DNA of 40,391 nt from CAWKEY01 sp963848675 (GCA_963848675.1 CAWKEY010000081.1:1-40391); one strand, 5' to 3'. Shown: positions 19,724 through 28,412, counted from the stretch's first letter. Notes: generated by a model not told the origin, from the sequence alone. Translations and numbers: made by a program.

Positions 19724-20911
19724 TCAGCTCGGCTCCGGTGTTTCAATTCCAGAAAACCAGCCTTTAGTGCGTTTGCAAAATCCCACCAAAGCCAGCATCA
19801 GCGGTACTTCGATCAATACGCCGACGACGGTTGCCAGGGCCGCACCCGAAGACAGGCCGAACAGCATCACCGCCGTGGCGATTGCGACTTCAAAGTGATT
19901 GGACGCGCCGATCAGCCCCGAAGGAGCGGCGTTTTCGTAGCTAAAGCCCCAGAGTTTGGCGGCCACATAGGTAATCGTAAAAATTAGTACCGTCTGTATC
20001 GCCAGGGGAATCGCAATCCACAGAATCGTCAATGGATTGGCAGTAATTACCTCGCCCTTGAATGAAAACAACAGCACCAAGGTCAGCAGCAACGCGATAA
20101 TCGTGATTGGCGTCAGCAGATGCAGGAATTTCTGTTCGAACCAGACCAGGCCCTTATGAGTGATGATCCATTTGCGGGAATAGTAGCCTGCGAGCAGCGG
20201 CAAGGCGACATAGATGCTGATCGACAACAATAGGGCTTCCCAGGGCACCGGCAACTTGCCAACGCCGAGGAGGAATCCGCCGATGACACCGTACAAAAAC
20301 AGCATGGCCAGCGAATTGATCGCGACCATGACCAAGGTATGGCCGGCATTGCCACCGGCCAGATAACCCCAGACCAGCACCATGGCGGTACAAGGGGCTA
20401 CGCCCAGCAGGATACAACCCGCCAGATAGCTGCGCCATAACGGTACCTCGAGCATTTTGACGCCTTCGTGCAGGACTACCGTGCCGGAACCATAGCCACT
20501 GCCGACCGGCAGATCCAGACCGAACGGCATTTTGACCAGATCGACTGCATCGGCTCCGATCAATTGTTGAAACAGCACGCCCAGGAAAAGATAGGCAATC
20601 GCATACATCGTAAAGGGCTTGATGGCCCAGTTGACGATTAGCGTCAGCGTCACCGGTTTGATGCTTTTACCGGCTTTGACGACCTCGGCGAAATCGATCT
20701 TGACCATGATCGGGTACATCATGAAGAACAGGCAGACCGCGATCGGGATCGACACGACCGGCGCGCCATTGACATCGAGGCTCATGCCGTCGAGGGTCTT
20801 GGCGAATTGCGGCGCAAAAGCGCCCAGCAGGATGCCTGCGCCGATACACAGGGCCACCCACAGCGTCAGATAACGTTCAAAATAGCCCATAGCACGTTTT
20901 GTTTCAGTCAT
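19724..20911 (-). CDS. acr3: ACR3-family arsenite efflux transporter
   Basis: An inner-membrane As(III) exporter of 395 aa with about ten hydrophobic segments. Family signatures are the conserved Cys in LLGVAPCTAMVLVWGYLAGG, VLHEGVKMLEVPLWRSYLAG, and late ENAAPSGLIGASNHFEVAIA. It is the last gene of the minus-strand arsenic operon, 18 bp after arsC. In this position it exports arsenite made by ArsC or released by ArsI. The start ATG follows GAGGACCCGACC, a weak ribosome-binding site. No truncation is seen, although decayed mobile DNA begins immediately after it. Confidence 0.95.
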   Translation of the reverse strand: MTETKRAMGYFERYLTLWVALCIGAGILLGAFAPQFAKTLDGMSLDVNGAPVVSIPIAVCLFFMMYPIMVKIDFAEVVKAGKSIKPVTLTLIVNWAIKPFTMYAIAYLFLGVLFQQLIGADAVDLVKMPFGLDLPVGSGYGSGTVVLHEGVKMLEVPLWRSYLAGCILLGVAPCTAMVLVWGYLAGGNAGHTLVMVAINSLAMLFLYGVIGGFLLGVGKLPVPWEALLLSISIYVALPLLAGYYSRKWIITHKGLVWFEQKFLHLLTPITIIALLLTLVLLFSFKGEVITANPLTILWIAIPLAIQTVLIFTITYVAAKLWGFSYENAAPSGLIGASNHFEVAIATAVMLFGLSSGAALATVVGVLIEVPLMLALVGFCKRTKGWFSGIETPEPS

Positions 20912-20929
20912 GGTCGGGTCCTCGTTGGC

Positions 20930-21409
20930 TTAAGCCGTCAGTTGGCCAATGGCGTTGAGTTCTGCGGTCAATGTTTCGGGGGGCATTGTTTCCAGAGGTA
21001 ATTCGAGCATTTTTTTGACACGCAATTCCAGCGTAGCGAAGGTCTGCTCAAATGCGGCGATTTTTTCGTCTTCGGTGCCCTCCACATGCCCCGGATCGGA
21101 CACGCCCCAATGCGCCCGCACCGCCTTGGTCAAATAAACCGGGCAGGTTTCACCATGAGCGTTGTCGCAGACAGTAATGACGATATCCATCGGCTGGTGT
21201 TCAAATTCCTCCCAGGACTGGCTCTTATAGCCTTCCGTCGGCAAACCATGGCGTTTCAAGGTCGCCAATGCGCCCGTGTTAATTCTGCCGATCGGATGAC
21301 TGCCGGCCGAAAACGCTTGGATACGGCCTTGACCCAAATGATTGAACAAGGCTTCTCCCATGACGCTGCGGCAGGAGTTGCCGGTGCAAATCACAAATAC
21401 ATTTAGCAT
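20930..21409 (-). CDS. arsC: arsenate reductase, low-molecular-weight phosphatase type (thioredoxin-coupled)
   Basis: Reduces As(V) to As(III) for export. From the ATG at 21409 (AAGGA 7 nt upstream; an ATG at 21427 is less likely) the protein has 159 aa. The phosphatase loop is CTGNSCRS with nucleophile Cys8. Further cysteines at 81 and 89 (CDNAHGETC) match the pair that relays the disulfide in thioredoxin-linked ArsC. HWGVSDPGHVEGTEDEK supplies the catalytic Asp-Pro. A small thioredoxin-like gene lies immediately upstream in the operon and is a possible reductant. Confidence 0.95.
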   Translation of the reverse strand: MLNVFVICTGNSCRSVMGEALFNHLGQGRIQAFSAGSHPIGRINTGALATLKRHGLPTEGYKSQSWEEFEHQPMDIVITVCDNAHGETCPVYLTKAVRAHWGVSDPGHVEGTEDEKIAAFEQTFATLELRVKKMLELPLETMPPETLTAELNAIGQLTA

Positions 21410-21423
21410 ATTGGATTCCTTGG

Positions 21424-21666
21424 TCACTTGAGGTTTTTTAAGATCGTTTTGATTTCCTCGGGCGAAGAGGTTTTGCCGGACAGCACCACCGAGCCGTCAA
21501 TCGCCAAAGCCGGCGTCGACATCACACCCATGTCGACTATAGTGTTGATATCGGTCACTTTTTCGATCTCGTAGTCGATGCCCAGTTCTTTGGCGGCCGC
21601 TTCGGAGTGCGCAGTGAGTAACACACATTTTTTACAACCCATACCTAATATTTGTAATTTTTTCAT
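21424..21666 (-). CDS. small thioredoxin-like protein (CxxC), 80 aa
   Basis: A compact thioredoxin fold of the type found as a separate 75-80-aa protein next to permeases. It has a CKKC redox pair at residues 11-14, the cis-Pro segment MSTPALAIDGSVVLSG, and no signal peptide, so it is cytoplasmic. It lies 1 bp after the permease and 14 bp before arsC. This position suggests that it reduces ArsC, or works with the permease. That role is inferred; the fold assignment is firm. Confidence 0.88.
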   Translation of the reverse strand: MKKLQILGMGCKKCVLLTAHSEAAAKELGIDYEIEKVTDINTIVDMGVMSTPALAIDGSVVLSGKTSSPEEIKTILKNLK

Positions 21667-21667
21667 C

Positions 21668-22996
21668 TTAAACCTCCATCATTGAGCCATAAATCATGCC
21701 AGTGATCGTGGCCATGATGACCACCAGCAGTACATAAACAATTGTTTTCGTGTTTCCCATGATTGTCCTCAGTACCAACAGACTGGGTAAGGAAACAGCG
21801 GGGCCTGCCAGCAGTAAAGCCAAAGCGGGACCCTGACCCATGCCGTTGCCAAGCAAACCCTGCAATATAGGAACTTCGGTGAGCGTGGCAAAATACATGA
21901 AGGCACCGGAGACCGATGCGAAAAAATTTGCTGAGAAAGAATTTCCGCCCACCAGTTGGGTAATCCATTCTGACGGAATCAATGCCTCGTGACCGGGGCG
22001 GCCCAGCAGGAAGCCGGCAATTAAAACGCCGATCAACAATAGGGGCAGAATCAGTTTGGCGAACTCCCAACTTGCTGCGAACCAGTCACCCGCTTCGTCC
22101 TGTGCCGAAGAAGTCAGCACAGTAAAACCGATGACTGCAGCGGCAAACGCAGCCAGCGGTTGCTCAGGAAAGCTAAAAGCCAATAAAGCCACGATGACAG
22201 CGACCAGCGCAACCCAAGCGGCTTTCAAATTGAACCAGAGCACCAGCAGTGCCGCGAAAATGAGCCCGAAGAAACCGGTCAGCCACCATTTGCCGGCATA
22301 AAGGTTGTACCAGATTCCGCTGGTTTCGAGCGGTTTTCCCCAGTTGACGAACACCAGAATCGCGACCATCACGAAAAAAAACAGGTTATTTTGCCAGAGA
22401 GGACGGTTCACACTTTCCTCGGGCATGATAAATTGAGCCGCAGCAACCGCCTTGGCTTGTTCTTCCTTGCGAAAAATCAAACTCATTAACAACCCAATCA
22501 CCACGCTGAATAACACCGCTCCGATGGCACGAGCGATACCCAGCTCCGGCCCCAGCACTTTGGCAGTCAGCACAATGGCCAGAATGTTAATCGCAGGTCC
22601 CGAATAAAGAAAAGCAATCGCCGGTCCAAGACCTGCGCCGCGTTTGTAGATACCAGCAAATAGCGGCAATACAGTGCATGAGCATACCGCCAATATGGTT
22701 CCGGAGACTGATGCCACGCCATACGCCAAAAACTTGTTGGCAGCGGCACCCAGGTACTTCATCACCGCGGCTTGACTGATAAACACCGAAATGGCTCCGG
22801 CAATTATGAACGCCGGTATCAAACACAGCAGCACATGTTCCTGGGCATACCAACGCACCAGGTAGAGGGCCTCCCAAAACGAATCGATCAAGCGGCGGGA
22901 ATCCTGCAAATATTCCACCGGCAGATAAAAGCAGACGATAAAAGCCGCCGTGATCAGAGAGAGCGATTTCCATTCGGTTTTCCAGAATGTGTTCAT
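21668..22996 (-). CDS. permease of the DUF318/ArsP-like family
   Basis: A 442-aa membrane protein with about ten hydrophobic segments in two halves. Each half has a family motif: AVCSCTVLPLFAGIYKRGAG with GPAINILAIVLTAK in the first, and FATLTEVPILQGLLGNGMGQ with GPALALLLAGPAVSLPSLLV in the second. A polar, positively charged loop (FRKEEQAKAVAAAQ) separates them. ArsP relatives export trivalent organoarsenicals. This longer form is common in arsenic operons, but its substrate is not proven. The presence of arsI in the same operon makes an organoarsenical plausible. The start ATG follows GAAGGGTAAACAC, giving an acceptable ribosome-binding site. Confidence 0.88.
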   Translation of the reverse strand: MNTFWKTEWKSLSLITAAFIVCFYLPVEYLQDSRRLIDSFWEALYLVRWYAQEHVLLCLIPAFIIAGAISVFISQAAVMKYLGAAANKFLAYGVASVSGTILAVCSCTVLPLFAGIYKRGAGLGPAIAFLYSGPAINILAIVLTAKVLGPELGIARAIGAVLFSVVIGLLMSLIFRKEEQAKAVAAAQFIMPEESVNRPLWQNNLFFFVMVAILVFVNWGKPLETSGIWYNLYAGKWWLTGFFGLIFAALLVLWFNLKAAWVALVAVIVALLAFSFPEQPLAAFAAAVIGFTVLTSSAQDEAGDWFAASWEFAKLILPLLLIGVLIAGFLLGRPGHEALIPSEWITQLVGGNSFSANFFASVSGAFMYFATLTEVPILQGLLGNGMGQGPALALLLAGPAVSLPSLLVLRTIMGNTKTIVYVLLVVIMATITGMIYGSMMEV

Positions 22997-23038
22997 GTGT
23001 TTACCCTTCGGTAGTATGAAGCATTTACAGTGTGGTCT

Positions 23039-23491
23039 TTATCCGCAGCACGATGCCGTTTTATTTTCGGATGGACGGCAGGCAAAGGGATTCTCGCCAT
23101 CCGAGGGTGCTTTTCGGTCGTTGAAGGTCGGAATATCGGCAAGCGAATGAAAGGATTCCCAGGCGATGCCCTGAGGATCGGTTATCCAGTATTTGTCGGA
23201 ACGGGCATAACAGCAGGCGGCGCCTTCCTGCGCTTCGATCGGACTTTGTGTGGCATCGAGTTGCTGTTTGATGGCCTGTAATTCCTGTTCATTCTCTGCC
23301 TGAATGCCGAGATGATCGAGCCCAAGATGGGTGCTGCGATTGGAAATTGCAAAATTGACGCGTGGATCATCGAGCATCCATTTGGCATAATCGTCATGCT
23401 GGACGGTCGGCTCGCAGCCGAACAGCGTGCTGTAAAAATGAATGTTTTGTTGGAGGTTTTCTACTGCCATGTGGATATGAAGTCTTTTCAT
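23039..23491 (-). CDS. arsI: ArsI, C-As lyase (glyoxalase/dioxygenase fold)
   Basis: Cleaves the carbon-arsenic bond of trivalent organoarsenicals such as methylarsenite, yielding As(III). Starting at Met 23491 the protein has 150 aa. Likely metal ligands are His5 (KRLHIHMAVENL), His60 (GLDHLGI) and Glu112 (AWESFHS). The vicinal Cys93-Cys94 pair (EGAACCYARSDKYW), which holds the arsenical in characterised ArsI, is present. A Cys-Cys-Gly tail follows a short polar linker. The cadmium-induced CadI proteins are close relatives; the operon context favours ArsI. It is the second gene after arsR. Confidence 0.9.
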   Translation of the reverse strand: MKRLHIHMAVENLQQNIHFYSTLFGCEPTVQHDDYAKWMLDDPRVNFAISNRSTHLGLDHLGIQAENEQELQAIKQQLDATQSPIEAQEGAACCYARSDKYWITDPQGIAWESFHSLADIPTFNDRKAPSDGENPFACRPSENKTASCCG

Positions 23492-23545
23492 GTGAATATT
23501 CATAAATGTATATACGGATAAACAGATATATTAAGTTTAAAAAAA

Positions 23546-23896
23546 TTAGCAGCACATTGCCATTTCAGGTCTGTTTTCCATACTCTGCAAGCGCTCAGCA
23601 TCCTTATGAAAAAGACTGTCATCGGCAACTGCCGCCAACGTATTGTTCAGAATCGGAAACGCCCAGTCAGGTAATTTTGGATTGATCTGGTAATACACCC
23701 ATTGGCCTTCGCGGTTGTCGAGCAACAAACCGCATTGACGCAGGGAGGCCAAATGCCTGGATATTTTAGGTTGAGACAAATCCAGTGCTGCCGTCAATTC
23801 GCAAACACACAGCTTGCCTTCTTTCTGCAACAAGGCAACGCAGCGCAGACGCGTTTCATCAGACAAACATTTAAAAAATTGAGCGGGTGTGAGCAT
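23546..23896 (-). CDS. arsR: ArsR-family arsenic-responsive repressor
   Basis: A winged-helix repressor of 116 aa that should control this operon and dissociate on binding As(III). The metal site is EGKLCVCELTAALDLSQPK, with Cys30 and Cys32 at the start of the DNA-reading helix; the chain ends in MCC, adding two further thiols. DNA-binding residues follow in KISRHLASLRQCGLL, and the wing is NREGQWVYYQIN. ATG at 23896 is preferred; an in-frame TTG 6 bp upstream is an alternative. It is first in the operon, with a palindrome about 20 bp upstream as candidate operator. Confidence 0.93.
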   Translation of the reverse strand: MLTPAQFFKCLSDETRLRCVALLQKEGKLCVCELTAALDLSQPKISRHLASLRQCGLLLDNREGQWVYYQINPKLPDWAFPILNNTLAAVADDSLFHKDAERLQSMENRPEMAMCC

Positions 23897-23917
23897 TGCC
23901 AATACAGATAATTAGAA

Positions 23918-23937
23918 ATATATGGCTTATCATATAT
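23918..23937. promoter_or_regulatory. candidate ArsR operator
   Basis: ATATATG (23918-23924) and CATATAT (23931-23937) form a perfect inverted repeat around 6 nt, about 20 bp upstream of arsR. It overlaps a plausible minus-strand promoter (TTGTCA at 23937-23942, then TATTTC after 16 nt). Placement and symmetry fit an autoregulatory operator; the sequence has not been tested. Confidence 0.5.
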
Positions 23938-24039
23938 GACAAGGCCGAGCGCTTTCAAGATTTAATTGAGAGGAAGTCCGCTGCGCTGCATCGATCAATC
24001 TAATCCGTTCGTTTTGCTTTAAAGTAAAGACAAGGTAAG

Positions 24040-25500
24040 TTAGCGGCTTTTGCCTAGCAGCGATCCCAAAACACCGCGCACAATCTGCCGGCCGATCGTG
24101 CTGCCGATACTGCGGGCCGCACTTTTCAACAAGGCTTCGCCGACGCTTTGTCCGCTGCTGACACGGCTGGAGGATCGCGGCGCAGGCTGCACCAGCGGTT
24201 GCTGCTCGGCCCTCTGTTTGAGTAATTCGTAAGCCGATTCCCGGTCAACTTGAAGCTCATAGCGCCCATTGAAAGGCGATCTGCGCATCATTTCCTCGCG
24301 CTGCTCTGCGGTCACAGGGCCTATTTGTGACTCGGGCGGGCGAATCAAAATACGCTCTACCGGCTCCGGACTGCCGTCTTTATTGAGTACAGAAACCAAG
24401 GCTTCGCCGGTTTTCAAATGTTGAATAGCCGCTTCCGTATCAATAGTGGGATTGCGACGAAAAGTGGCCGCCACACTCTTGACGACTTGCTGGTCTTTCG
24501 GCGTAAAAGCACGCAATGCATGCTGAATCTTCAACCCCAGTTGGCCGAGGATGGATTCGGGAATATCGAGCGGACTTTGGCTGATGAAATACACGCCTAC
24601 GCCCTTGGAGCGAATCAGCCTGACAATTTGTTCGATTTTATCAACCAGCGCTTTGGGGGCTTGATCAAACAATAAATGCGCTTCATCAAAGAACAACACC
24701 AGCCTGGGACGATCGGCATCACCGACCTCGGGCAAGGTTTCGTATAATTCCGCCAGCAGCCAGAGTAAAAAAGTGGCGTACAGACGCGGCGACTTTGTGG
24801 TCAGCTCGGTGGCATCCAGGATGCTGATAACGCCGTTGCCGGAAAAATCGGTTTTACAAAAGTCTTGCAGCTGAATCGCCGGTTCGCCAAAGAAATTGTC
24901 AGCGCCTTGCTCCTCCAGCACCAGCAACTGCCGTTGAATGGCCCCCAGACTGGCCGTTGAAATATTGCCGTATTCGGCTTGCAGCGCTTTGGCTTCAGCG
25001 CCCATCCAGGTGAGCATGGCGCGTAAATCCTTTAAATCCAGTAACAGCAGGCCCTGATCATCAGCGATTTTAAAACAGCTGTACAGTACACCGGTCTGGG
25101 TGTCGTTCAGTTCCAGCAAATTACTGAGCAGCAGCGGTCCCATATCGGAAATCGTGGTGCGAACAGGATGACCGGTTTTGGCAAAAATATCCCAAAATAC
25201 CGCAGGATTGCCCCGGTGCTGAAAGCCTTCAATGCCTATCTGCTGAATGCGCTCGGCAATCTTCTCATGCGGCTGCCCCGGAACGGTAATGCCGGATAGA
25301 TCGCCTTTGATATCGGCCAGAAACACCGGCACACCCAGCCGTGAATACCCTTCAGCGAGAATTTGCAGGGTGATAGTTTTGCCGGTGCCGGTGGCGCCCG
25401 CAATCATGCCGTGCCGGTTGCCCATTGCAGCGTCCATGACCACTTTCATGCCATTGTTGCCGCCAATTATAATTTTTTGCACTGTTAGCCTCTGCTTCAT
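24040..25500 (-). CDS. HerA-like P-loop ATPase of the DUF853/YjgR family
   Basis: A 486-aa cytoplasmic ATPase related to HerA/FtsK-type helicases. Walker A is IAGATGTGKTITLQ at residues 33-46; KGDLSGI follows; Walker B is LVLFFDEAHLLFDQAP. VGVYFISQSPLDIPESILGQ is a sensor-like segment. The C-terminus is a Ser-rich linker and a small basic tail with SAARSIGSTIGRQIVRGVLG, as is usual in this family. The role of YjgR-like proteins is not established. The gene stands alone, transcribed away from the next plus-strand cluster, with about 200 bp between them. Confidence 0.9.
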   Translation of the reverse strand: MKQRLTVQKIIIGGNNGMKVVMDAAMGNRHGMIAGATGTGKTITLQILAEGYSRLGVPVFLADIKGDLSGITVPGQPHEKIAERIQQIGIEGFQHRGNPAVFWDIFAKTGHPVRTTISDMGPLLLSNLLELNDTQTGVLYSCFKIADDQGLLLLDLKDLRAMLTWMGAEAKALQAEYGNISTASLGAIQRQLLVLEEQGADNFFGEPAIQLQDFCKTDFSGNGVISILDATELTTKSPRLYATFLLWLLAELYETLPEVGDADRPRLVLFFDEAHLLFDQAPKALVDKIEQIVRLIRSKGVGVYFISQSPLDIPESILGQLGLKIQHALRAFTPKDQQVVKSVAATFRRNPTIDTEAAIQHLKTGEALVSVLNKDGSPEPVERILIRPPESQIGPVTAEQREEMMRRSPFNGRYELQVDRESAYELLKQRAEQQPLVQPAPRSSSRVSSGQSVGEALLKSAARSIGSTIGRQIVRGVLGSLLGKSR

Positions 25501-25701
25501 CGATGATAATGCTGAATGCTAGCACAGCGTTCTCTTGCAAGAAAGCCGGGCATCCTCTATAAATAAATCTGTAATGAACAGGCTTTACGAGTTGGAGTCA
25601 ACCGGCTCCAGGCCATGCAAAATATTGTTGTATTTTCCTGGTCAGCGTAAATAATAATGTCTATTTCGCAGACCATATAACCCCGCACAGAGGTAACCGT
25701 C

Positions 25702-26001
25702 ATGGCAACCGTAGCAGATCCGATCATCGGCAGTTGGTACAAAGACCTAGAGAACGACCTGATGTTTAAAGTTGTCGCCATAGAAGAAAGCGACGATTCC
25801 ATCGAAGTCCAATATTATAATGGTGATATTGGTGAGTATGACCGCGACAGCTGGTATAACTCCACCTTTGATTACATCGAGGATCCTGAAGACTGGAGTG
25901 CCCCGTTTGATGACATTGAAACGGACGATCTGGGTTATACAGACACGGATAATCACAGCCCCAATCCTGGCGACATGGACATCGAAGACTATTTTGATTA
26001 A
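25702..26001 (+). CDS. acidic DUF6763-type protein, 99 aa
   Basis: A strongly acidic small protein. Its N-terminal half folds around ADPIIGSWYKDLENDLMFKV and EVQYYNGDIGEYDRDSWYN; the tail is rich in Asp and Glu (DIETDDLGYTDTD). It resembles proteins filed as DUF6763, with no known function. AGAGG lies about 9 nt before the ATG. It is 15 bp upstream of the P-loop NTPase gene, so the two are probably co-transcribed. No cysteines and no membrane segments are present. Confidence 0.75.
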   Translation: MATVADPIIGSWYKDLENDLMFKVVAIEESDDSIEVQYYNGDIGEYDRDSWYNSTFDYIEDPEDWSAPFDDIETDDLGYTDTDNHSPNPGDMDIEDYFD

Positions 26002-26016
26002 TTAGGAAAACACCCC

Positions 26017-26865
26017 ATGAAAATGAGTCCCCAGGAATTCCTGGACTGGCCATCAAAAAGTATTACCCTGCTGGCTATGTCCGGAGCGGGCAAAACCACG
26101 CTGGCCAATAAATTGCCGAAAGCCAAATGGTTTCACTATTCCGGTGATTACCGGATAGGCACCAAATATCTTGTAGAACCTATTCAGGATAATATCAAGC
26201 GCCATGCCATGAGCGTGCCGTTTCTGCGCGAGTTGCTGCTTTCAGACTCGATTTATATCAGCAACAAAATAACCTTCGACAACCTGACGGCGGTTTCCAG
26301 TTTTTTGGGCAAGCTCGGCAATCCGGCGTTGGGTGGACTGTCTTTGCAGGAATTTAAACGCCGGCAAAAACTGCATCATAAGGCCGAGGTCGCCGCCATG
26401 AAGGATGTGCCTGAATTCATTCATAAAGCCGAAGACATTTACGGCTATAAACACTTTATCAATGACGCCGGTGGCAGTGTGTGTGAGCTGGACAGCCCCG
26501 AAGTTTTGGAAACATTGTCCAAACATACGCTGATTGTGTACATCAAAATCCCCCCCGCACTGGAACAAACCATCATTGATCGCGCCAAATCCGATCCCAA
26601 ACCGCTTTATTACCGTGAAGCCTTTCTCGATGAAAAGCTGGCCCAGTATATAGGCCTGAAACACTACAACTCCACCGATGAGATTACGCCGGATGAGTTT
26701 GTCTCCTGGATTTTTCCAGAATTATTCAAATCCCGCTTGCCTCGTTATGAAGCCATTGCCAGCCAGTACGGTTTTACCGTCGATGCCAATGATATCGCCG
26801 AAGTTAAAGGCGAAGATGATTTTATCCGGCTTGTTGCCGATGCCATTGCCCAACAGCAAGCTTAG
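26017..26865 (+). CDS. P-loop NTPase, function unknown, upstream of metA
   Basis: A 282-aa protein with a Walker A loop near the N-terminus (LLAMSGAGKTTLANKLPKAK, about 18-37), of the type seen in small-molecule and adenylate-like kinases. It has no close match to a named kinase that I recognise. Later features are FHYSGDYRIGTKYL, a basic helical part with KFKRR-like residues, INDAGGSVCELDSPEVLETL and IVYIKIPP. The chain ends with residues typical of a soluble enzyme. It lies 15 bp after the DUF6763 gene and 14 bp before metA, in a likely four-gene operon. A phosphotransfer or quality-control role is possible but not supported by the sequence alone. Confidence 0.75.
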   Translation: MKMSPQEFLDWPSKSITLLAMSGAGKTTLANKLPKAKWFHYSGDYRIGTKYLVEPIQDNIKRHAMSVPFLRELLLSDSIYISNKITFDNLTAVSSFLGKLGNPALGGLSLQEFKRRQKLHHKAEVAAMKDVPEFIHKAEDIYGYKHFINDAGGSVCELDSPEVLETLSKHTLIVYIKIPPALEQTIIDRAKSDPKPLYYREAFLDEKLAQYIGLKHYNSTDEITPDEFVSWIFPELFKSRLPRYEAIASQYGFTVDANDIAEVKGEDDFIRLVADAIAQQQA

Positions 26866-26879
26866 AGAATCAGCCGCTC

Positions 26880-27944
26880 ATGCCTTTAGTCGCCCACACT
26901 GACTTACCGACTTTTCAACGCCTACGAGAAGAAGGCGAGGAAATCCTGGCCCCGGATCGTGCCAGTCAGCAGGATATCCGGGAAATGCATATTGGTTTGC
27001 TCAATATTATGCCCGACGCCGCGCTGGAAGCCACCGAGAGACAATTCTTCCGGCTGGTCGGCGCCTGCAATCAGATCGCGCAATTTCATGTGCATCCCTT
27101 TACTATTGAGGGCCTGAAAAGAAGCCCGGAAGCGCAGGAGCATATCGACAAATATTACGAGCCGTTTGAAAAAATCAAACAGGACGGCCTGGATGCGCTG
27201 ATAATCAGCGGCGCCAATGTGACGCATCCCAGATTACCCGAAGAAGATTTTTGGCAACCCTTGACCGAGGTCTTTTCATGGGCCAAAGAAAACGTGACCT
27301 CCGTATTGTGCTCGTGCCTAGCGACCCATGCCCTTATCCAATATTGTTACGGTATAGAGCGCACACGCTTACCGGCAAAGCGCTGGGGGGTGTTTTCACA
27401 CAAAGTCACCGACCGCACGCATCCCTTGGTTGCCGAAATCAACACCCGTTTTGATGTGCCGCATTCGCGCTTTAATGAAATTTTCCAGGCTGATATGGAA
27501 CGGCATGGACTCAAAATCCTGGCCATCAGCAAAGCAGCCGGGGTGCATCTGGCCGTCAGTCCGGACGGTTTTCGCATTGTTTTCTTTCAGGGGCACCCGG
27601 AATATGACGATATCAGCCTGTTAAAAGAATACAAGCGCGAAGTCATGCGTTTTTATCATGCTGAAATTGATGACTATCCGCCGTTTCCGGAAAATTATTT
27701 TAATGCCACCGTCCAGCAGGTACTATCCGATTACCGGGAGCAGGTGTGCTCTGCCAGGCAAGCCGGACAGCCGCTGGCCGAATTCCCGGAGCAGCTGATT
27801 CTGGAGCATATCGATAACACCTGGCGCGACACGGCAAAAGCAGTTTTCAATAACTGGTTAGGGAAAATCTATCAATTGACTAATCAGGACCGGCGGCTGC
27901 CTTTTATGGACGGCATCGACCCTGACAACCCCTTGGGTCTGTAA
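26880..27944 (+). CDS. metA: homoserine O-succinyltransferase (MetA/HTS family)
   Basis: Activates homoserine for methionine synthesis by transferring an acyl group from an acyl-CoA, probably succinyl-CoA. The protein has 354 aa against 309 in E. coli, with extra length at the C-terminus. The fold is class I glutamine amidotransferase-like. Catalytic Cys146 is in TSVLCSCLATHALIQYCYGI, aligning with Cys142 of E. coli; His239 and Glu241 (FFQGHPEYD) complete the triad. GLLNIMPDAALEATERQFFR is the family's early signature. Some members use acetyl-CoA; substrate cannot be decided here. It lies in a plus-strand group and is followed without a gap by a deaminase gene. Confidence 0.92.
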   Translation: MPLVAHTDLPTFQRLREEGEEILAPDRASQQDIREMHIGLLNIMPDAALEATERQFFRLVGACNQIAQFHVHPFTIEGLKRSPEAQEHIDKYYEPFEKIKQDGLDALIISGANVTHPRLPEEDFWQPLTEVFSWAKENVTSVLCSCLATHALIQYCYGIERTRLPAKRWGVFSHKVTDRTHPLVAEINTRFDVPHSRFNEIFQADMERHGLKILAISKAAGVHLAVSPDGFRIVFFQGHPEYDDISLLKEYKREVMRFYHAEIDDYPPFPENYFNATVQQVLSDYREQVCSARQAGQPLAEFPEQLILEHIDNTWRDTAKAVFNNWLGKIYQLTNQDRRLPFMDGIDPDNPLGL

Positions 27945-28412
27945 GTGCACGAACAATTTCTGCAGCAAGCCATAGATCTGGCTGTTGAAAATGCCAGATC
28001 TGGCGAAGGCGGCCCTTATGGGGCAATCATCGTAAAATCCGGTCAGCTTATCGCAGCCAGCGCCAATCGTGTCACCCGCGATCTGGATCCTACGGCTCAT
28101 GCGGAAATTTCGGCGATACGACAGGCCTGTCAAAAACTCAATGATTTTCAGTTGCAGGGCTGTATTCTGTATACCAGTTGCGAGCCCTGCCCGATGTGCT
28201 TAGGCGCGATATATTGGGCGAGATTGGAAAAAGTCTATTTTGCCTGTACCCGGCATGATGCCGCTGCTGCCGGGTTTGATGACAGTGTTATTTATGATGA
28301 AATGGCGGCAGCACCTTCAACGCGCCGTATCGCGATGCTGCATTTAAATCTGCCAAATGCCGGCTTGCCTTTTGCAGTTTGGGCAGAGACCGGCAATAAG
28401 CGGCCCTATTAA
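27945..28412 (+). CDS. nucleoside/guanine deaminase (CDA superfamily)
   Basis: A 155-aa cytidine deaminase-fold enzyme. The zinc site is HAE in DPTAHAEISAIRQA and PCxxC in SCEPCPMCLGAIYWARLEKV, with the acid residue next to the first ligand acting as proton shuttle. The C-terminal stretch (FDDSVIYDEMA and the last residues) resembles guanine deaminases more than the tRNA adenosine deaminase TadA. The start is a GTG directly after the metA stop codon, indicating translational coupling. Purine deamination is the likely role; the exact base is not certain. Confidence 0.88.
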   Translation: MHEQFLQQAIDLAVENARSGEGGPYGAIIVKSGQLIAASANRVTRDLDPTAHAEISAIRQACQKLNDFQLQGCILYTSCEPCPMCLGAIYWARLEKVYFACTRHDAAAAGFDDSVIYDEMAAAPSTRRIAMLHLNLPNAGLPFAVWAETGNKRPY

